57,274 nucleotides of DNA. It comes from an uncultured Clostridia bacterium. Lineage in GTDB: Bacteria; Bacillota; Clostridia; Christensenellales; UBA1242. A program made the translations under genes and the position numbers. How positions within the stretch are numbered: the first letter of the stretch is position 1; each line of letters begins with the position of its first letter. Shown in pieces: positions 37,419 to 46,535 of this stretch. Under the pieces are notes generated by a model. The model was not told the DNA's origin. It saw only the letters and a program-made list of their open reading frames with translations, and did no database searches. The stretch spans positions 1-57,274 of the forward strand of contig CANQIX010000003.1 of NCBI GenBank assembly GCA_947624105.1, read 5' to 3'.

Positions 37419-39227
37419 ATGACAACAGAGAAACAACTTAAGGAATTATGGTTTAAATTTTTCAAAGAGCACGGCTTTAAGCAAATCGATTCTTCTTCTA
37501 TCATACCAGAGAACGATGCAACTGTGCTGTTTACAACTGCAGGTATGCACCCACTTGTGCCATACCTTATTGGAGAAAAACACCCAGCAGGCAACAGAAT
37601 TTGCGATTATCAAAGATGCATAAGAACAACCGATATCGACAACGTTGGCGACAACAGCCACCTTACCTTTTTTGAAATGCTTGGAAACTGGTATTTAGGT
37701 GCTTGCCCAAAGGACGAAATGATTAGACTTTCTTGTGAATTTTTGACAAGCGAAAAATATCTTGGTATACCAAAGAACAGACTTGCCGTAACAGTGTTTG
37801 AGGGCGATGAGGTTGCTCCTCGTGATGAACTTAGTTACAAAACCTGGAAAGAGTGCGGAATCGAAGAGGTGTTTTACAAGGGCAAGGAAGACAACTGGTG
37901 GGCTCTTGGTGGTGGCGTAGGACCTTGCGGGCCAGACACCGAAATGTTCTATGACACCGGAAAGCCAAAATGTAGCAAAGATTGTTCTCCATCGTGCGAT
38001 TGTGGAAAATACATCGAAATTTGGAACGACGTTTTTATGCAATATGTCGTTGAAAAAGAGGGAGAAAAGGTAAGACTTCTTTCAAAGCCTAACATCGACA
38101 CTGGTATGGGACTTGAAAGAACGGTTATGATTTTGAATGGCGAAAAGAGTATTTACGACTTTGGAATTTTGCATAAAGTTATCGAGTTTATCGATTCAAA
38201 GGCAAAAGTTAAGTATGCAGAGAATATGCGCCCATACAGAATTATTGCCGACCACTTGCGCTCTTCGATGTTTATTTTAGGCGACGAAAAGGGAGTTGTT
38301 CCTTCAAACGTAGGACAAGGCTATGTTCTTAGAAGATTCATTCGTCGTGCAGTCAACTGCGCAAGAACTATATCGCTTGATGTGAAGTATTTTATGGATA
38401 TAATCGACATTTACACCGCTCACCACGGCGAAGATTATCCAGATATTAAGAAAAACAACCAATTTGTTAAAGACGAACTTTCTAAAGAAGTTGAAAAGTT
38501 TTCAAAGGCAATCGAAGAGGGACACAAGGAATTTGAAAAAGTTATAAGTGGCATCGAAAGACACAAAGAGTTTGCAAAAGCAAGCGGACAAGAGGTTGCA
38601 AGCGAACTTTCTGGCAAGGCTTGTTTTAGACTTTACGACACCTTCGGTTTTCCTTTTGAACTTACTAAGGAACTTGCCGCAGAACGCGGATACACTGTCG
38701 ACGAAGAGGGCTTTAATAAGGCATTTGCAGAGCATCAAGAAAAGAGTAGAACAGCATCTGCAGGAACATTTAAGGGCGGACTTGCTGACACATCAAATGA
38801 AAGCGCAAGATTGCACACAGCAACGCATCTACTTATGGCAGGACTTAGAAAGATGTTTGGACCACAAGTTATGCAAAAAGGTTCAAACATAACTCCAGAA
38901 AGATTGCGTCTTGACTTCAACGTAGACCACAAACTCACCGAAGAGGAAATTAAAAAACTTGAAGAGTTTGTAAATGATGCAATTTCGCAGGCTGTTCCAG
39001 TTACCTTTGAAGAACTTCCAATCGAGGAAGCGAAAAAGAGTGGGGCAGTGGGCGTGTTTGAAAGTAAATACGGCGAAAAGGTAAAAGTATACACAATTGG
39101 AAGCATTTCAAAAGAGATATGTGGCGGACCACACGCAAAAAACACCGCAGATTTGCATCACTTTAAAATATTAAAAGAAGAAAGTTCTTCTGCAGGTATA
39201 AGAAGAATTAAAGCGATACTTGACTAA
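37419..39227 (+). CDS. alaS: Alanyl-tRNA synthetase, short form lacking C-Ala
   Basis: TTAGMHPLVPYLIGEKHP, RCIRTTDIDNVG, HTATHLL and CGGPH editing motifs; ends at SAGIRRIKAILD. Start at MTTEKQL (RBS aggag). Confidence 0.92.
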   Translation: MTTEKQLKELWFKFFKEHGFKQIDSSSIIPENDATVLFTTAGMHPLVPYLIGEKHPAGNRICDYQRCIRTTDIDNVGDNSHLTFFEMLGNWYLGACPKDEMIRLSCEFLTSEKYLGIPKNRLAVTVFEGDEVAPRDELSYKTWKECGIEEVFYKGKEDNWWALGGGVGPCGPDTEMFYDTGKPKCSKDCSPSCDCGKYIEIWNDVFMQYVVEKEGEKVRLLSKPNIDTGMGLERTVMILNGEKSIYDFGILHKVIEFIDSKAKVKYAENMRPYRIIADHLRSSMFILGDEKGVVPSNVGQGYVLRRFIRRAVNCARTISLDVKYFMDIIDIYTAHHGEDYPDIKKNNQFVKDELSKEVEKFSKAIEEGHKEFEKVISGIERHKEFAKASGQEVASELSGKACFRLYDTFGFPFELTKELAAERGYTVDEEGFNKAFAEHQEKSRTASAGTFKGGLADTSNESARLHTATHLLMAGLRKMFGPQVMQKGSNITPERLRLDFNVDHKLTEEEIKKLEEFVNDAISQAVPVTFEELPIEEAKKSGAVGVFESKYGEKVKVYTIGSISKEICGGPHAKNTADLHHFKILKEESSSAGIRRIKAILD

Positions 39228-39243
39228 TTTTGCCGGTTAGTTA

Positions 39244-39272
39244 TTGACATAATGGCAGAAAAATGATATAAT
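39244..39272 (+). promoter_or_regulatory. Sigma-A promoter
   Basis: TTGACA, 17-bp spacer, TATAAT upstream of 39294. Confidence 0.7.
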
Positions 39273-39293
39273 ATAGTCAATAAGGAGGGAGAT

Positions 39294-40835
39294 ATGGCAC
39301 AAACAGGAATAAGAAAAGGGTTTTTCTTTTACTTCGGTTTGCTTGTTCTAGTTGTAATTGCAGTTGTGCTAGTTTGTATGACAGTTATGATTTTTTTACC
39401 TGGCACACCAGTTCTTTGGATGCAATACTTCACTAACAACAAAACTTACACAACAGTAAAACAGGACAGTGATAATGGTGAAAAAATTGACCTTGATTGG
39501 AGTAAGGTAAATAAAATTGTTGTAAATGCAGAAAATTATGCACACGTTGTCGTTAAAAACGACACAACTCCAAACTTGCCTAAAGTTGCAATCGTAAATA
39601 AGGCAAAGGGATTTGCACTTGCAAAAGATAAAGTAGATTCTACTTACAGCATCGTTCTTAAAGATGGGGTTCTTACAATCAGCGTAGATGTTCCATCAGG
39701 ATTTTTGAACATATCAAAAGACTACGACATCGTTATCAATGGAGTAAGTGAAAATACACAGGTATTTGATGGTAAAGAATTTATAATCACTACAGGTTCA
39801 GGAACTGTAGACTTTGGTGGAAGAGAGGAAACAATTTTCTATAAAAAACTTTCCGCTAAAAGCATCGATGTAACCACAACATCTGGTGAAATTCTATTCT
39901 CAGGACGCAACTTCAGCGACACTGCATTAGAGTCTTTGACAATTAAAACAGAATCTGGCAAAGTTGATATGAAAGTTCCAGGAAGTGCAGAGGTTAAAAT
40001 TAATGTTGACGGAAATGCAGAGCCAGAAACAGTAAAATTCTTTGGAGTAAAAAATAGTGTAAACCTTACAACTACTAAAGGTGGAATCAAATTTGAAACT
40101 TTAAAGACTGGCAATTTAACTATCACAAATGGCACAGGAACAATCAGCATTGGTTCAGTTGTAGCAGATGGCATCAAAATGGACGACTGCGAATCTGGAA
40201 TTTACGAATTCAACAAAATTATATTGAACAACAATGGTGAAATGAATTGGGCAGGTTCTGAAGACCACTTAGGATATGCAATTTTCAACGTTAAAGAAAG
40301 CCTTGAAGGAAATGTAAACATCTCTTCAAGTAAAAATTCTGATATGAAAGTTACAATTGCAAAACTTGCTGGAAACCTTAACATCGTTGGGGTAAACAGT
40401 GAAAACAACGGAACATCAGTTGACTTAACTGTTAATTCTGTTGTAAAAGGACAACTTAATGTTGAAGTTAATTCGGCAAACATCACCTATGCAAAAAATT
40501 CTGAAGCAGCAACCGACAGCATCACAGCAAAAGATGATTCTGTTATAACATTCAAAGGTGCAACAACAAGAAAAGTTACACTTCGTTGCAGCAAAGAAGT
40601 GCTTGTAAATGTTGTTTCTTCACTTAACTTCACATCAACTGCTTACACATCATACAAGGCTGATGAACCTGAAACAAATCAACTTAAAGGCGACGATAAG
40701 ATTAACGTATCAATTGATAACGCTCCACAAAACAAGAACCCATTAGTAATTGGAGAAAATGGAGCAGAGTTGATTATCGTAACAGGCGACACATTAACTT
40801 ATAGAACTATTGCTGAAGAACAAGAAGCAGCCTAA
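39294..40835 (+). CDS. Membrane-anchored beta-repeat protein (DUF4097-like)
   Basis: N-terminal TM; repeated short beta/turn segments such as IDVTTTSGEILFSGRNF, LTIKTESGKVDMKVPGSAEVKINVDG, NLTTTKGGIKFETLKTGNLTITNGTGTISIG. Confidence 0.65.
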   Translation: MAQTGIRKGFFFYFGLLVLVVIAVVLVCMTVMIFLPGTPVLWMQYFTNNKTYTTVKQDSDNGEKIDLDWSKVNKIVVNAENYAHVVVKNDTTPNLPKVAIVNKAKGFALAKDKVDSTYSIVLKDGVLTISVDVPSGFLNISKDYDIVINGVSENTQVFDGKEFIITTGSGTVDFGGREETIFYKKLSAKSIDVTTTSGEILFSGRNFSDTALESLTIKTESGKVDMKVPGSAEVKINVDGNAEPETVKFFGVKNSVNLTTTKGGIKFETLKTGNLTITNGTGTISIGSVVADGIKMDDCESGIYEFNKIILNNNGEMNWAGSEDHLGYAIFNVKESLEGNVNISSSKNSDMKVTIAKLAGNLNIVGVNSENNGTSVDLTVNSVVKGQLNVEVNSANITYAKNSEAATDSITAKDDSVITFKGATTRKVTLRCSKEVLVNVVSSLNFTSTAYTSYKADEPETNQLKGDDKINVSIDNAPQNKNPLVIGENGAELIIVTGDTLTYRTIAEEQEAA

Positions 40836-40847
40836 GATAAAAATAGA

Positions 40848-40877
40848 AAGGTGGATTGATTGTCAATCCACTTTTTT
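40848..40877 (+). terminator. Rho-independent terminator
   Basis: AGGTGGATTGA-ttg-TCAATCCACTTTTTT. Confidence 0.85.
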
Positions 40878-40968
40878 ATTTCTAAAAGTTGTTTGTTGGC
40901 GATGTAAACGCATAGTTTTGTTTTGATTTTTTTCTTCGATTTGTTATAATTTTGAGGTGGAGGTCGAG

Positions 40969-42501
40969 ATGAAGAAGATAAATTTAATTGCAAAAAAACT
41001 TAACTTGAAAAAAGAAAATCTCGAAACCTATGGAGATTATAAGGCGAAGATAAAAAATTATAGTCAAAATCCAAAAGGCAAACTGATTCTTGTAACGGCG
41101 ATCACACCAACCAAAAGCGGAGAGGGAAAGACAACTGTGTCTATTGGGCTTGCTGATGGACTTAATTTATTAAACAAAAACGTCTGTCTTGCCTTGCGAG
41201 AACCATCACTTGGGCCAGTTTTTGGAATGAAAGGTGGTGCGGTTGGTGGAGGTAAGTCGTTAGTTGTGCCAAGCGATGACATAAACTTGCACTTTACAGG
41301 CGATATGCATGCAATAACGGCAGCAAACAACCTTCTGTGTGCGCTTATCGACAATCACATTTTCCAAGGAAATGACCTAGATTTCCAAACAGTTGTATTT
41401 AATCGCTGTATGGATATGAACGACAGAAGCCTTAGGATTATTACGATAAATCAAGAGAAACTTAAAAACAACAAAGAGCGCAAGGAAAGTTTTGTTATTA
41501 CACCAGCGAGTGAAATTATGGCAATTCTCTGCTTGCACACCAGCGAAGAGGATTTAAGAGATAGGCTAGATAACATAATTGTTGGCTATAACTCTAAAAA
41601 GCAACCAATTTACGCAAAACAACTTTGCTCCACAGATGCACTTTTGATTTTGCTTAAAGAGGCGATAAAACCAAACCTAGTTCAAACGACAATAGGAACG
41701 CCAGCGATAATTCACGGTGGACCTTTTGCAAATATTGCACACGGTTGCAACAGCATTGTGGCAACAAAAACCGCGCTTTCACTTGCCGACTATGTTGTTA
41801 CTGAGGCGGGTTTTGGTTCTGACCTTGGTGCAGAAAAGTTTTTCGACTTAAAGTGCAGAGTGGGAAAACTTGACCCATCTGTTGTTGTGGTTGTTGCAAC
41901 TGTTAGGGCGATAAAGCAAAATGGCGTTCAAAATGGACTTGAAAACTTAAAAAGGCATATACAAAATATAACAAAACTGTTCAACAAAAAGTGCGTTGTG
42001 GCAATCAATCATTTTGAAGGCGACAGTGAGGAAGATATCGAGATGATAAAGCGCAGTTGCAAATGTCCTTGTGTAGTTTGCTATCCATTTACTGAGGGTG
42101 GCAAGGGTTGTGTTGCTTTGGCGCAAGCAGTTTTAGATAATATCGACAATACAAACAAACTTAAATTTGCATACAACCTAAAGGACGGCATAAAGCAGAA
42201 GATATTTGACATTGCAAGCAAAGTTTATGGCGCAGTTGATGTTGAATATGAAAGTGGCGTAGAAGAGAAAATTGCACAGTATGAAGATATTGCAAAGGGC
42301 TATCCGGTTGTGATAGCAAAAACACAATATTCCTTCTCCGATGATGACAATCTTGTTGGTGCTCCAAAATTTACACTTAAGATTAGAGATGTCGAGGTTA
42401 AGAATGGGGCGAGATTTGTTGTTGCGATTGCAGGGAAAATCAACTTGATGCCAGGACTTCCAAAAGTTCCTAACAGCGTCAATATGAAATATAAAAATTG
42501 A
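40969..42501 (+). CDS. fhs: Formate-tetrahydrofolate ligase
   Basis: TPTKSGEGKTTVSIGLADGLN; LREPSLGPVFGMKGGAVGGG; INLHFTGDMHAITAANNLL. Start at MKKINLI with RBS ggagg. Confidence 0.95.
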   Translation: MKKINLIAKKLNLKKENLETYGDYKAKIKNYSQNPKGKLILVTAITPTKSGEGKTTVSIGLADGLNLLNKNVCLALREPSLGPVFGMKGGAVGGGKSLVVPSDDINLHFTGDMHAITAANNLLCALIDNHIFQGNDLDFQTVVFNRCMDMNDRSLRIITINQEKLKNNKERKESFVITPASEIMAILCLHTSEEDLRDRLDNIIVGYNSKKQPIYAKQLCSTDALLILLKEAIKPNLVQTTIGTPAIIHGGPFANIAHGCNSIVATKTALSLADYVVTEAGFGSDLGAEKFFDLKCRVGKLDPSVVVVVATVRAIKQNGVQNGLENLKRHIQNITKLFNKKCVVAINHFEGDSEEDIEMIKRSCKCPCVVCYPFTEGGKGCVALAQAVLDNIDNTNKLKFAYNLKDGIKQKIFDIASKVYGAVDVEYESGVEEKIAQYEDIAKGYPVVIAKTQYSFSDDDNLVGAPKFTLKIRDVEVKNGARFVVAIAGKINLMPGLPKVPNSVNMKYKN

Positions 42502-42507
42502 GAAAAT

Positions 42508-43596
42508 ATGGCAAAAAGAAGAGAAAAAGTTAAAATTAGGATAAGAAATTATTGGATATTTGCGCTAGTATTGGTGATAGTGCTAGTTGGCGTTTTTATT
42601 TGCTATGATCCGTTCAACTGGTTTACGCCAAAAGCAACTGCCGATATTTCAATTCATTTTTTGGAACTCGGCAACAAAAACGCTGGCGATTGCATCTACA
42701 TCAAATGTAGAGAAAATGACATACTTGTTGACGCCGGTTCGAAGCGCACTTCCGCTTCAACAATAGCAAACTATTTAAAAAATTATGTAACAGACAACAA
42801 ACTTGAATATGTGATTGCAACTCACGCCGATCAAGATCATATCTCTGCCTTTGCCGGAAGTAGTAGCGTTCAGGGGATTTTTGACAGGTATGACACAGAT
42901 ATAATTATTGATTTTCCTAAGACCAACAAAAACACACAAATTTTGCAAGATTACTATGCAAAGCGCGATGCCGAAGTGCAGAAAGGTGCAAAGCATTATT
43001 CTGCGCTAGAGTGCTATAACAATGAAAATGGTGCTCAGCGGGTTTGGTCGATAAGCGATGGCATTCAACTTGAAATCCTTTACAACTACTATTATGAAAA
43101 CTATTCGGCGGACGAAAACAACTATTCAGTTTGCTTCATTATAAACAATGGCGACCAACACTACCTTTTCACAGGCGACTTAGAGGAATCTGGAGAGACA
43201 AAATTGGTGGAGAATAACAATCTTCCAAGATGCGAATTGTTCAAGGCCGGACATCACGGCTCTAAAACCTCTTCAAATACTGTGCTGCTTGATGTGATAA
43301 GGCCAAAATATTCTGTTGTGTGTTGCTGCGCCGGAAGTGATGAATATACTTCCACCCCAAGCAATCAATTTCCAACTCAGGCATATATCGACCGAATTTC
43401 AAAATACACAAGCAACGTTTATGTTACAACCGTTGTCGATGGAAATTCTTACACTTCGATGAACGGCAACGTTGTGTTTAAGGTGGACAAGGGAAATATC
43501 ACTGTAACTGGGTCAAATAACACAACTCCACTTAAAGACACTCAGTGGTTTAAAGAAAACAGAACTTGTCCGCAAGAATGGAAGAGTGCTGCATAA
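42508..43596 (+). CDS. Membrane-anchored metallo-beta-lactamase-fold protein (ComEC C-terminal-like)
   Basis: N-terminal TM; ILVDAGSK, ATHADQDHISAF, LFTGDLEESGE, FKAGHHGSKTSSN. Confidence 0.88.
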   Translation: MAKRREKVKIRIRNYWIFALVLVIVLVGVFICYDPFNWFTPKATADISIHFLELGNKNAGDCIYIKCRENDILVDAGSKRTSASTIANYLKNYVTDNKLEYVIATHADQDHISAFAGSSSVQGIFDRYDTDIIIDFPKTNKNTQILQDYYAKRDAEVQKGAKHYSALECYNNENGAQRVWSISDGIQLEILYNYYYENYSADENNYSVCFIINNGDQHYLFTGDLEESGETKLVENNNLPRCELFKAGHHGSKTSSNTVLLDVIRPKYSVVCCCAGSDEYTSTPSNQFPTQAYIDRISKYTSNVYVTTVVDGNSYTSMNGNVVFKVDKGNITVTGSNNTTPLKDTQWFKENRTCPQEWKSAA

Positions 43597-43629
43597 AAAA
43601 AGCATATCAATCGATATGCTTATTTTTTT
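43595..43629. terminator. Bidirectional terminator between convergent genes
   Basis: AAAAAAAGCATATC-aatc-GATATGCTTATTTTTTT. Confidence 0.85.
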
Positions 43630-44330
43630 AAATATATCAAAAATTCGGTATTTCCAGAGCCACCTTTGATGGGCGATTCGATAAGTCCACACACCGAAAA
43701 ACCTTCGTTTTTGAAGCAAAATTCGATGTTTTTTATGATTTTTTCGTGCATTTTTGTATCTTTTACAATTCCTTTGTGTTTTCTGGCATATTCAGGCCCG
43801 CACTCAAATTGTGGTTTTATTAGGGCGACTATCTCAATGTTTTTAAAGTCGCTTCCAAGTTTTTTGGCGAGTTTTGTTAGGCTTATAAACGATACGTCGA
43901 TAACGACAAAATTTACATCACTCTCTACCTTATAGTCTAGATAGTTGTGTTTTGAAAGGTCGACAACTTTTTTATCAGTTTTGATTTTTTCGTGGAGTTG
44001 ATTTTCTCCAGTGTCAATGGCATACACCTTTTTTGCTCCGTTTTGCAAGGCGACATCACTAAATCCGCCAGTCGAAGCGCCAATGTCTAAAACTGTTTTG
44101 CCGTTAAGGTCGATGCCAAACTCTTCGATTGCCTTTTGGAGTTTGAATCCACCACGGGAAACAAATTCAAATGGGAGAGTATCAAAAGTTGCGCTTTCAT
44201 CACATAAGGTTGCTGGTTTTGTAATAGTTACTCCGTTTACCTTCACTCTTGAAGAGGCGATTGCTTGCCGTGCTTTTTCGCGCGTTGGGTATAAGGCCTT
44301 TTCCTTTAAGATTATGTCTAGTCGTTGCAT
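43620..44330 (-). CDS. tlyA: TlyA-family rRNA 2'-O-methyltransferase
   Basis: S4 start MQRLDIILKEKALYPTREKARQAI; FVSRGGFKLQKA; VLDIGASTGGFSDVAL. Confidence 0.92.
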   Translation of the reverse strand: MQRLDIILKEKALYPTREKARQAIASSRVKVNGVTITKPATLCDESATFDTLPFEFVSRGGFKLQKAIEEFGIDLNGKTVLDIGASTGGFSDVALQNGAKKVYAIDTGENQLHEKIKTDKKVVDLSKHNYLDYKVESDVNFVVIDVSFISLTKLAKKLGSDFKNIEIVALIKPQFECGPEYARKHKGIVKDTKMHEKIIKNIEFCFKNEGFSVCGLIESPIKGGSGNTEFLIYLKK

Positions 44331-45731
44331 TTACTTTATCTTCTCAACCCTTAAAAGATTGCTGCCGCTTTTGCCAGCCTTCATTCCGCCAGTCTGCACA
44401 ATCTTATCGCCTTTTTTAACAAGCCCTGTTTCTTTTGTTCTCTCTATTCCGCTCTTTAAGACTTCCTCAGTAGTGGCGTATTTCTTCTCCAAAACTGGAA
44501 TAACGCCATAGAGCATACTCATCTGGTGAAAGGCTTTTACGTTAGGGGTGCAGGCGACAATTGGAATGTTTGGTCTAAATCTACTTACATATTTTGCTGT
44601 GTCGCCGGTTTGTGTAACAACATTGATTGCTTTTACGTTTTCTGTCTGTGCAAGGCTACATACTGCATAGCCGATACTCGAAGTTGTGTTGTGCGTTTTG
44701 AAGTCGACCAGTTTGTTGCTGACATATTTTTCAACTTCTTCGGCGATGTTTTTCATTGCTTGGGTTGCTTCAACAGGATATTTTCCTGACGCAGTTTCGC
44801 CAGAGAGCATTATTGCAGTTGCGTGGTCGTATATTGCGTTTGCAACGTCGGAAATCTCAGCACGGGTTGGACGCTTGTTGGAAATCATACTTTCAAGCAT
44901 CTGGGTGGCTATTATGGAAATTTTGCCGTTTTCATTCAATTTTTTGATAAATTGTTTCTGCAAAATTGGAAGTTTTACATAATCTACTTCCACACCAAGG
45001 TCGCCACGGGCAACCATAACGCCATCGGAAACAGTCATAATTTCATCAAAATTTTGCACTCCTTGTGCACTTTCAATCTTTGAAATTATCTTTATGTTTT
45101 CAAAATGAATCTCTTTTAAATATCTCTTTATATCCATTACATCTTTCTTTGAATTTACAAAAGAAAGGGCAAGATAGTCGACATTCATTTCCTTTGCAAA
45201 GGCGATATCGCTTTTATCTTGTGCGCTTAGATATTCAATGCCGGTTTCGATGCCCGGAACGTTAATACTCTTGTGGTTCGATAGTTCTCCGGCAGAGGTT
45301 ACAACGCAGTGAACATCGGTTTTTGTAAGTGATTCCACTTCAAGTTCAACGATGCCATCGTTAAGCAAAATTTTATTTCCTTTTTCAAGTTTTTGTGGAA
45401 GTTGTTTGTATGTTACAGAAACGATACTTTGGTCGCCAAGCACATCTCTTGTTGTAAGGGTGAATTTGTCGCCAAGGTTAAGATAGATGTTTCTGTTTTT
45501 GAAGTCTTTTATTCTAATTTCTGGACCTCTGGTGTCAACCATAAGGGCGATTGCTTTGTTTAATCTTTTTCTAACAGCCTTGATTGCGTCAATAAGTTTT
45601 TTGTGCGATTCGTGTGTGCCGTGGCTCATATTGAATCGCGAAACGCTCATTCCGGCAAGCGCCAATTTTTCAATCATCTCTTCGGTTTCGCAAGATGGAC
45701 CGATGGAACAAATTATTTTTGTTTTATTCAT
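44331..45731 (-). CDS. pyk: Pyruvate kinase
   Basis: TKIICSIGPSCE, RFNMSHGTHE, VDTRGPEIR, KIESAQGV, MVARGDLGVE. Confidence 0.96.
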   Translation of the reverse strand: MNKTKIICSIGPSCETEEMIEKLALAGMSVSRFNMSHGTHESHKKLIDAIKAVRKRLNKAIALMVDTRGPEIRIKDFKNRNIYLNLGDKFTLTTRDVLGDQSIVSVTYKQLPQKLEKGNKILLNDGIVELEVESLTKTDVHCVVTSAGELSNHKSINVPGIETGIEYLSAQDKSDIAFAKEMNVDYLALSFVNSKKDVMDIKRYLKEIHFENIKIISKIESAQGVQNFDEIMTVSDGVMVARGDLGVEVDYVKLPILQKQFIKKLNENGKISIIATQMLESMISNKRPTRAEISDVANAIYDHATAIMLSGETASGKYPVEATQAMKNIAEEVEKYVSNKLVDFKTHNTTSSIGYAVCSLAQTENVKAINVVTQTGDTAKYVSRFRPNIPIVACTPNVKAFHQMSMLYGVIPVLEKKYATTEEVLKSGIERTKETGLVKKGDKIVQTGGMKAGKSGSNLLRVEKIK

Positions 45732-45929
45732 ATATCACTCCTTATAAAAATTTTATCAAACAATCTAAAAAATTGCAAACAAATTAAGTTATTAGCAAGT
45801 TATTTTGACTGTTTTTGGCGATTAAGCCGTTTTGCCCTTTGATTTTATCTCGAATTTGCAACTTTTTGCACAAAAATAGTTGTTTTATGATTTCTATTGT
45901 GTTAAAATAACACATATAGGAGAAAATCT

Positions 45930-46163
45930 ATGGAAAAATTATGGCTTAAAATTTGCGAGTGGGTTATGTCTTGGCCACAAACAGTATTTGTGCTTGTAAC
46001 AATCGCAGCAATCGCTTTAGGGCTTCTTTGCATTATGGGCTTTGTAAAAGATTCATACACAGCAAAGAAAGATAAAAAACTTAAATGGGGAAAACTTGTG
46101 CTGTTTATCCTTTTTGCAATTATTGTTGTGCTAGTTTGCTGTGCTAGATTTGCTCAAATCTAA
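45930..46163 (+). CDS. Small two-TM membrane protein
   Basis: 77 aa; RBS ataggagaaaa; immediately upstream of secG. Confidence 0.7.
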   Translation: MEKLWLKICEWVMSWPQTVFVLVTIAAIALGLLCIMGFVKDSYTAKKDKKLKWGKLVLFILFAIIVVLVCCARFAQI

Positions 46164-46190
46164 TTTACAACTAAATTTAAAGGAGAGATC

Positions 46191-46535
46191 ATGAATCATT
46201 TACTTGCATTAGGGACAAAAACAGTTAAGGCTTTTGCTGAAAACGAAGTTGCTATTCCAACTTGGGTTTCGGCATCTTTTCCTATCATTAGGATTGTTTT
46301 GTTTTGTATAATTGCTGTTGCTGCTATCATTATGATAGTTGCAGTGCTTTTCCAATCGGAAGATGCGGGAAACACAACAGCAATTACTGGCGGACAAGAT
46401 ACTTACTATTCTCAAAACCGCAACACATCGAAAGATGGAAGACTTAAAATAATCACTATTGTAATGGGAATCACAATTTTTGTTTGTGCCATCTTGTATT
46501 TCATCACTATTTTACCATTTGGCGGATTGGAATAA
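46191..46535 (+). CDS. secG: Preprotein translocase subunit SecG
   Basis: Two TM segments with MIVAVLFQSEDAG..; gene order secG-rnr-smpB-ssrA. Confidence 0.85.
   Translation: MNHLLALGTKTVKAFAENEVAIPTWVSASFPIIRIVLFCIIAVAAIIMIVAVLFQSEDAGNTTAITGGQDTYYSQNRNTSKDGRLKIITIVMGITIFVCAILYFITILPFGGLE

Noticed and set aside
45065-45265. Plus-strand ORFs inside pyk and tlyA
   Set aside because: Antisense to strongly conserved genes, with no domain or RBS support.
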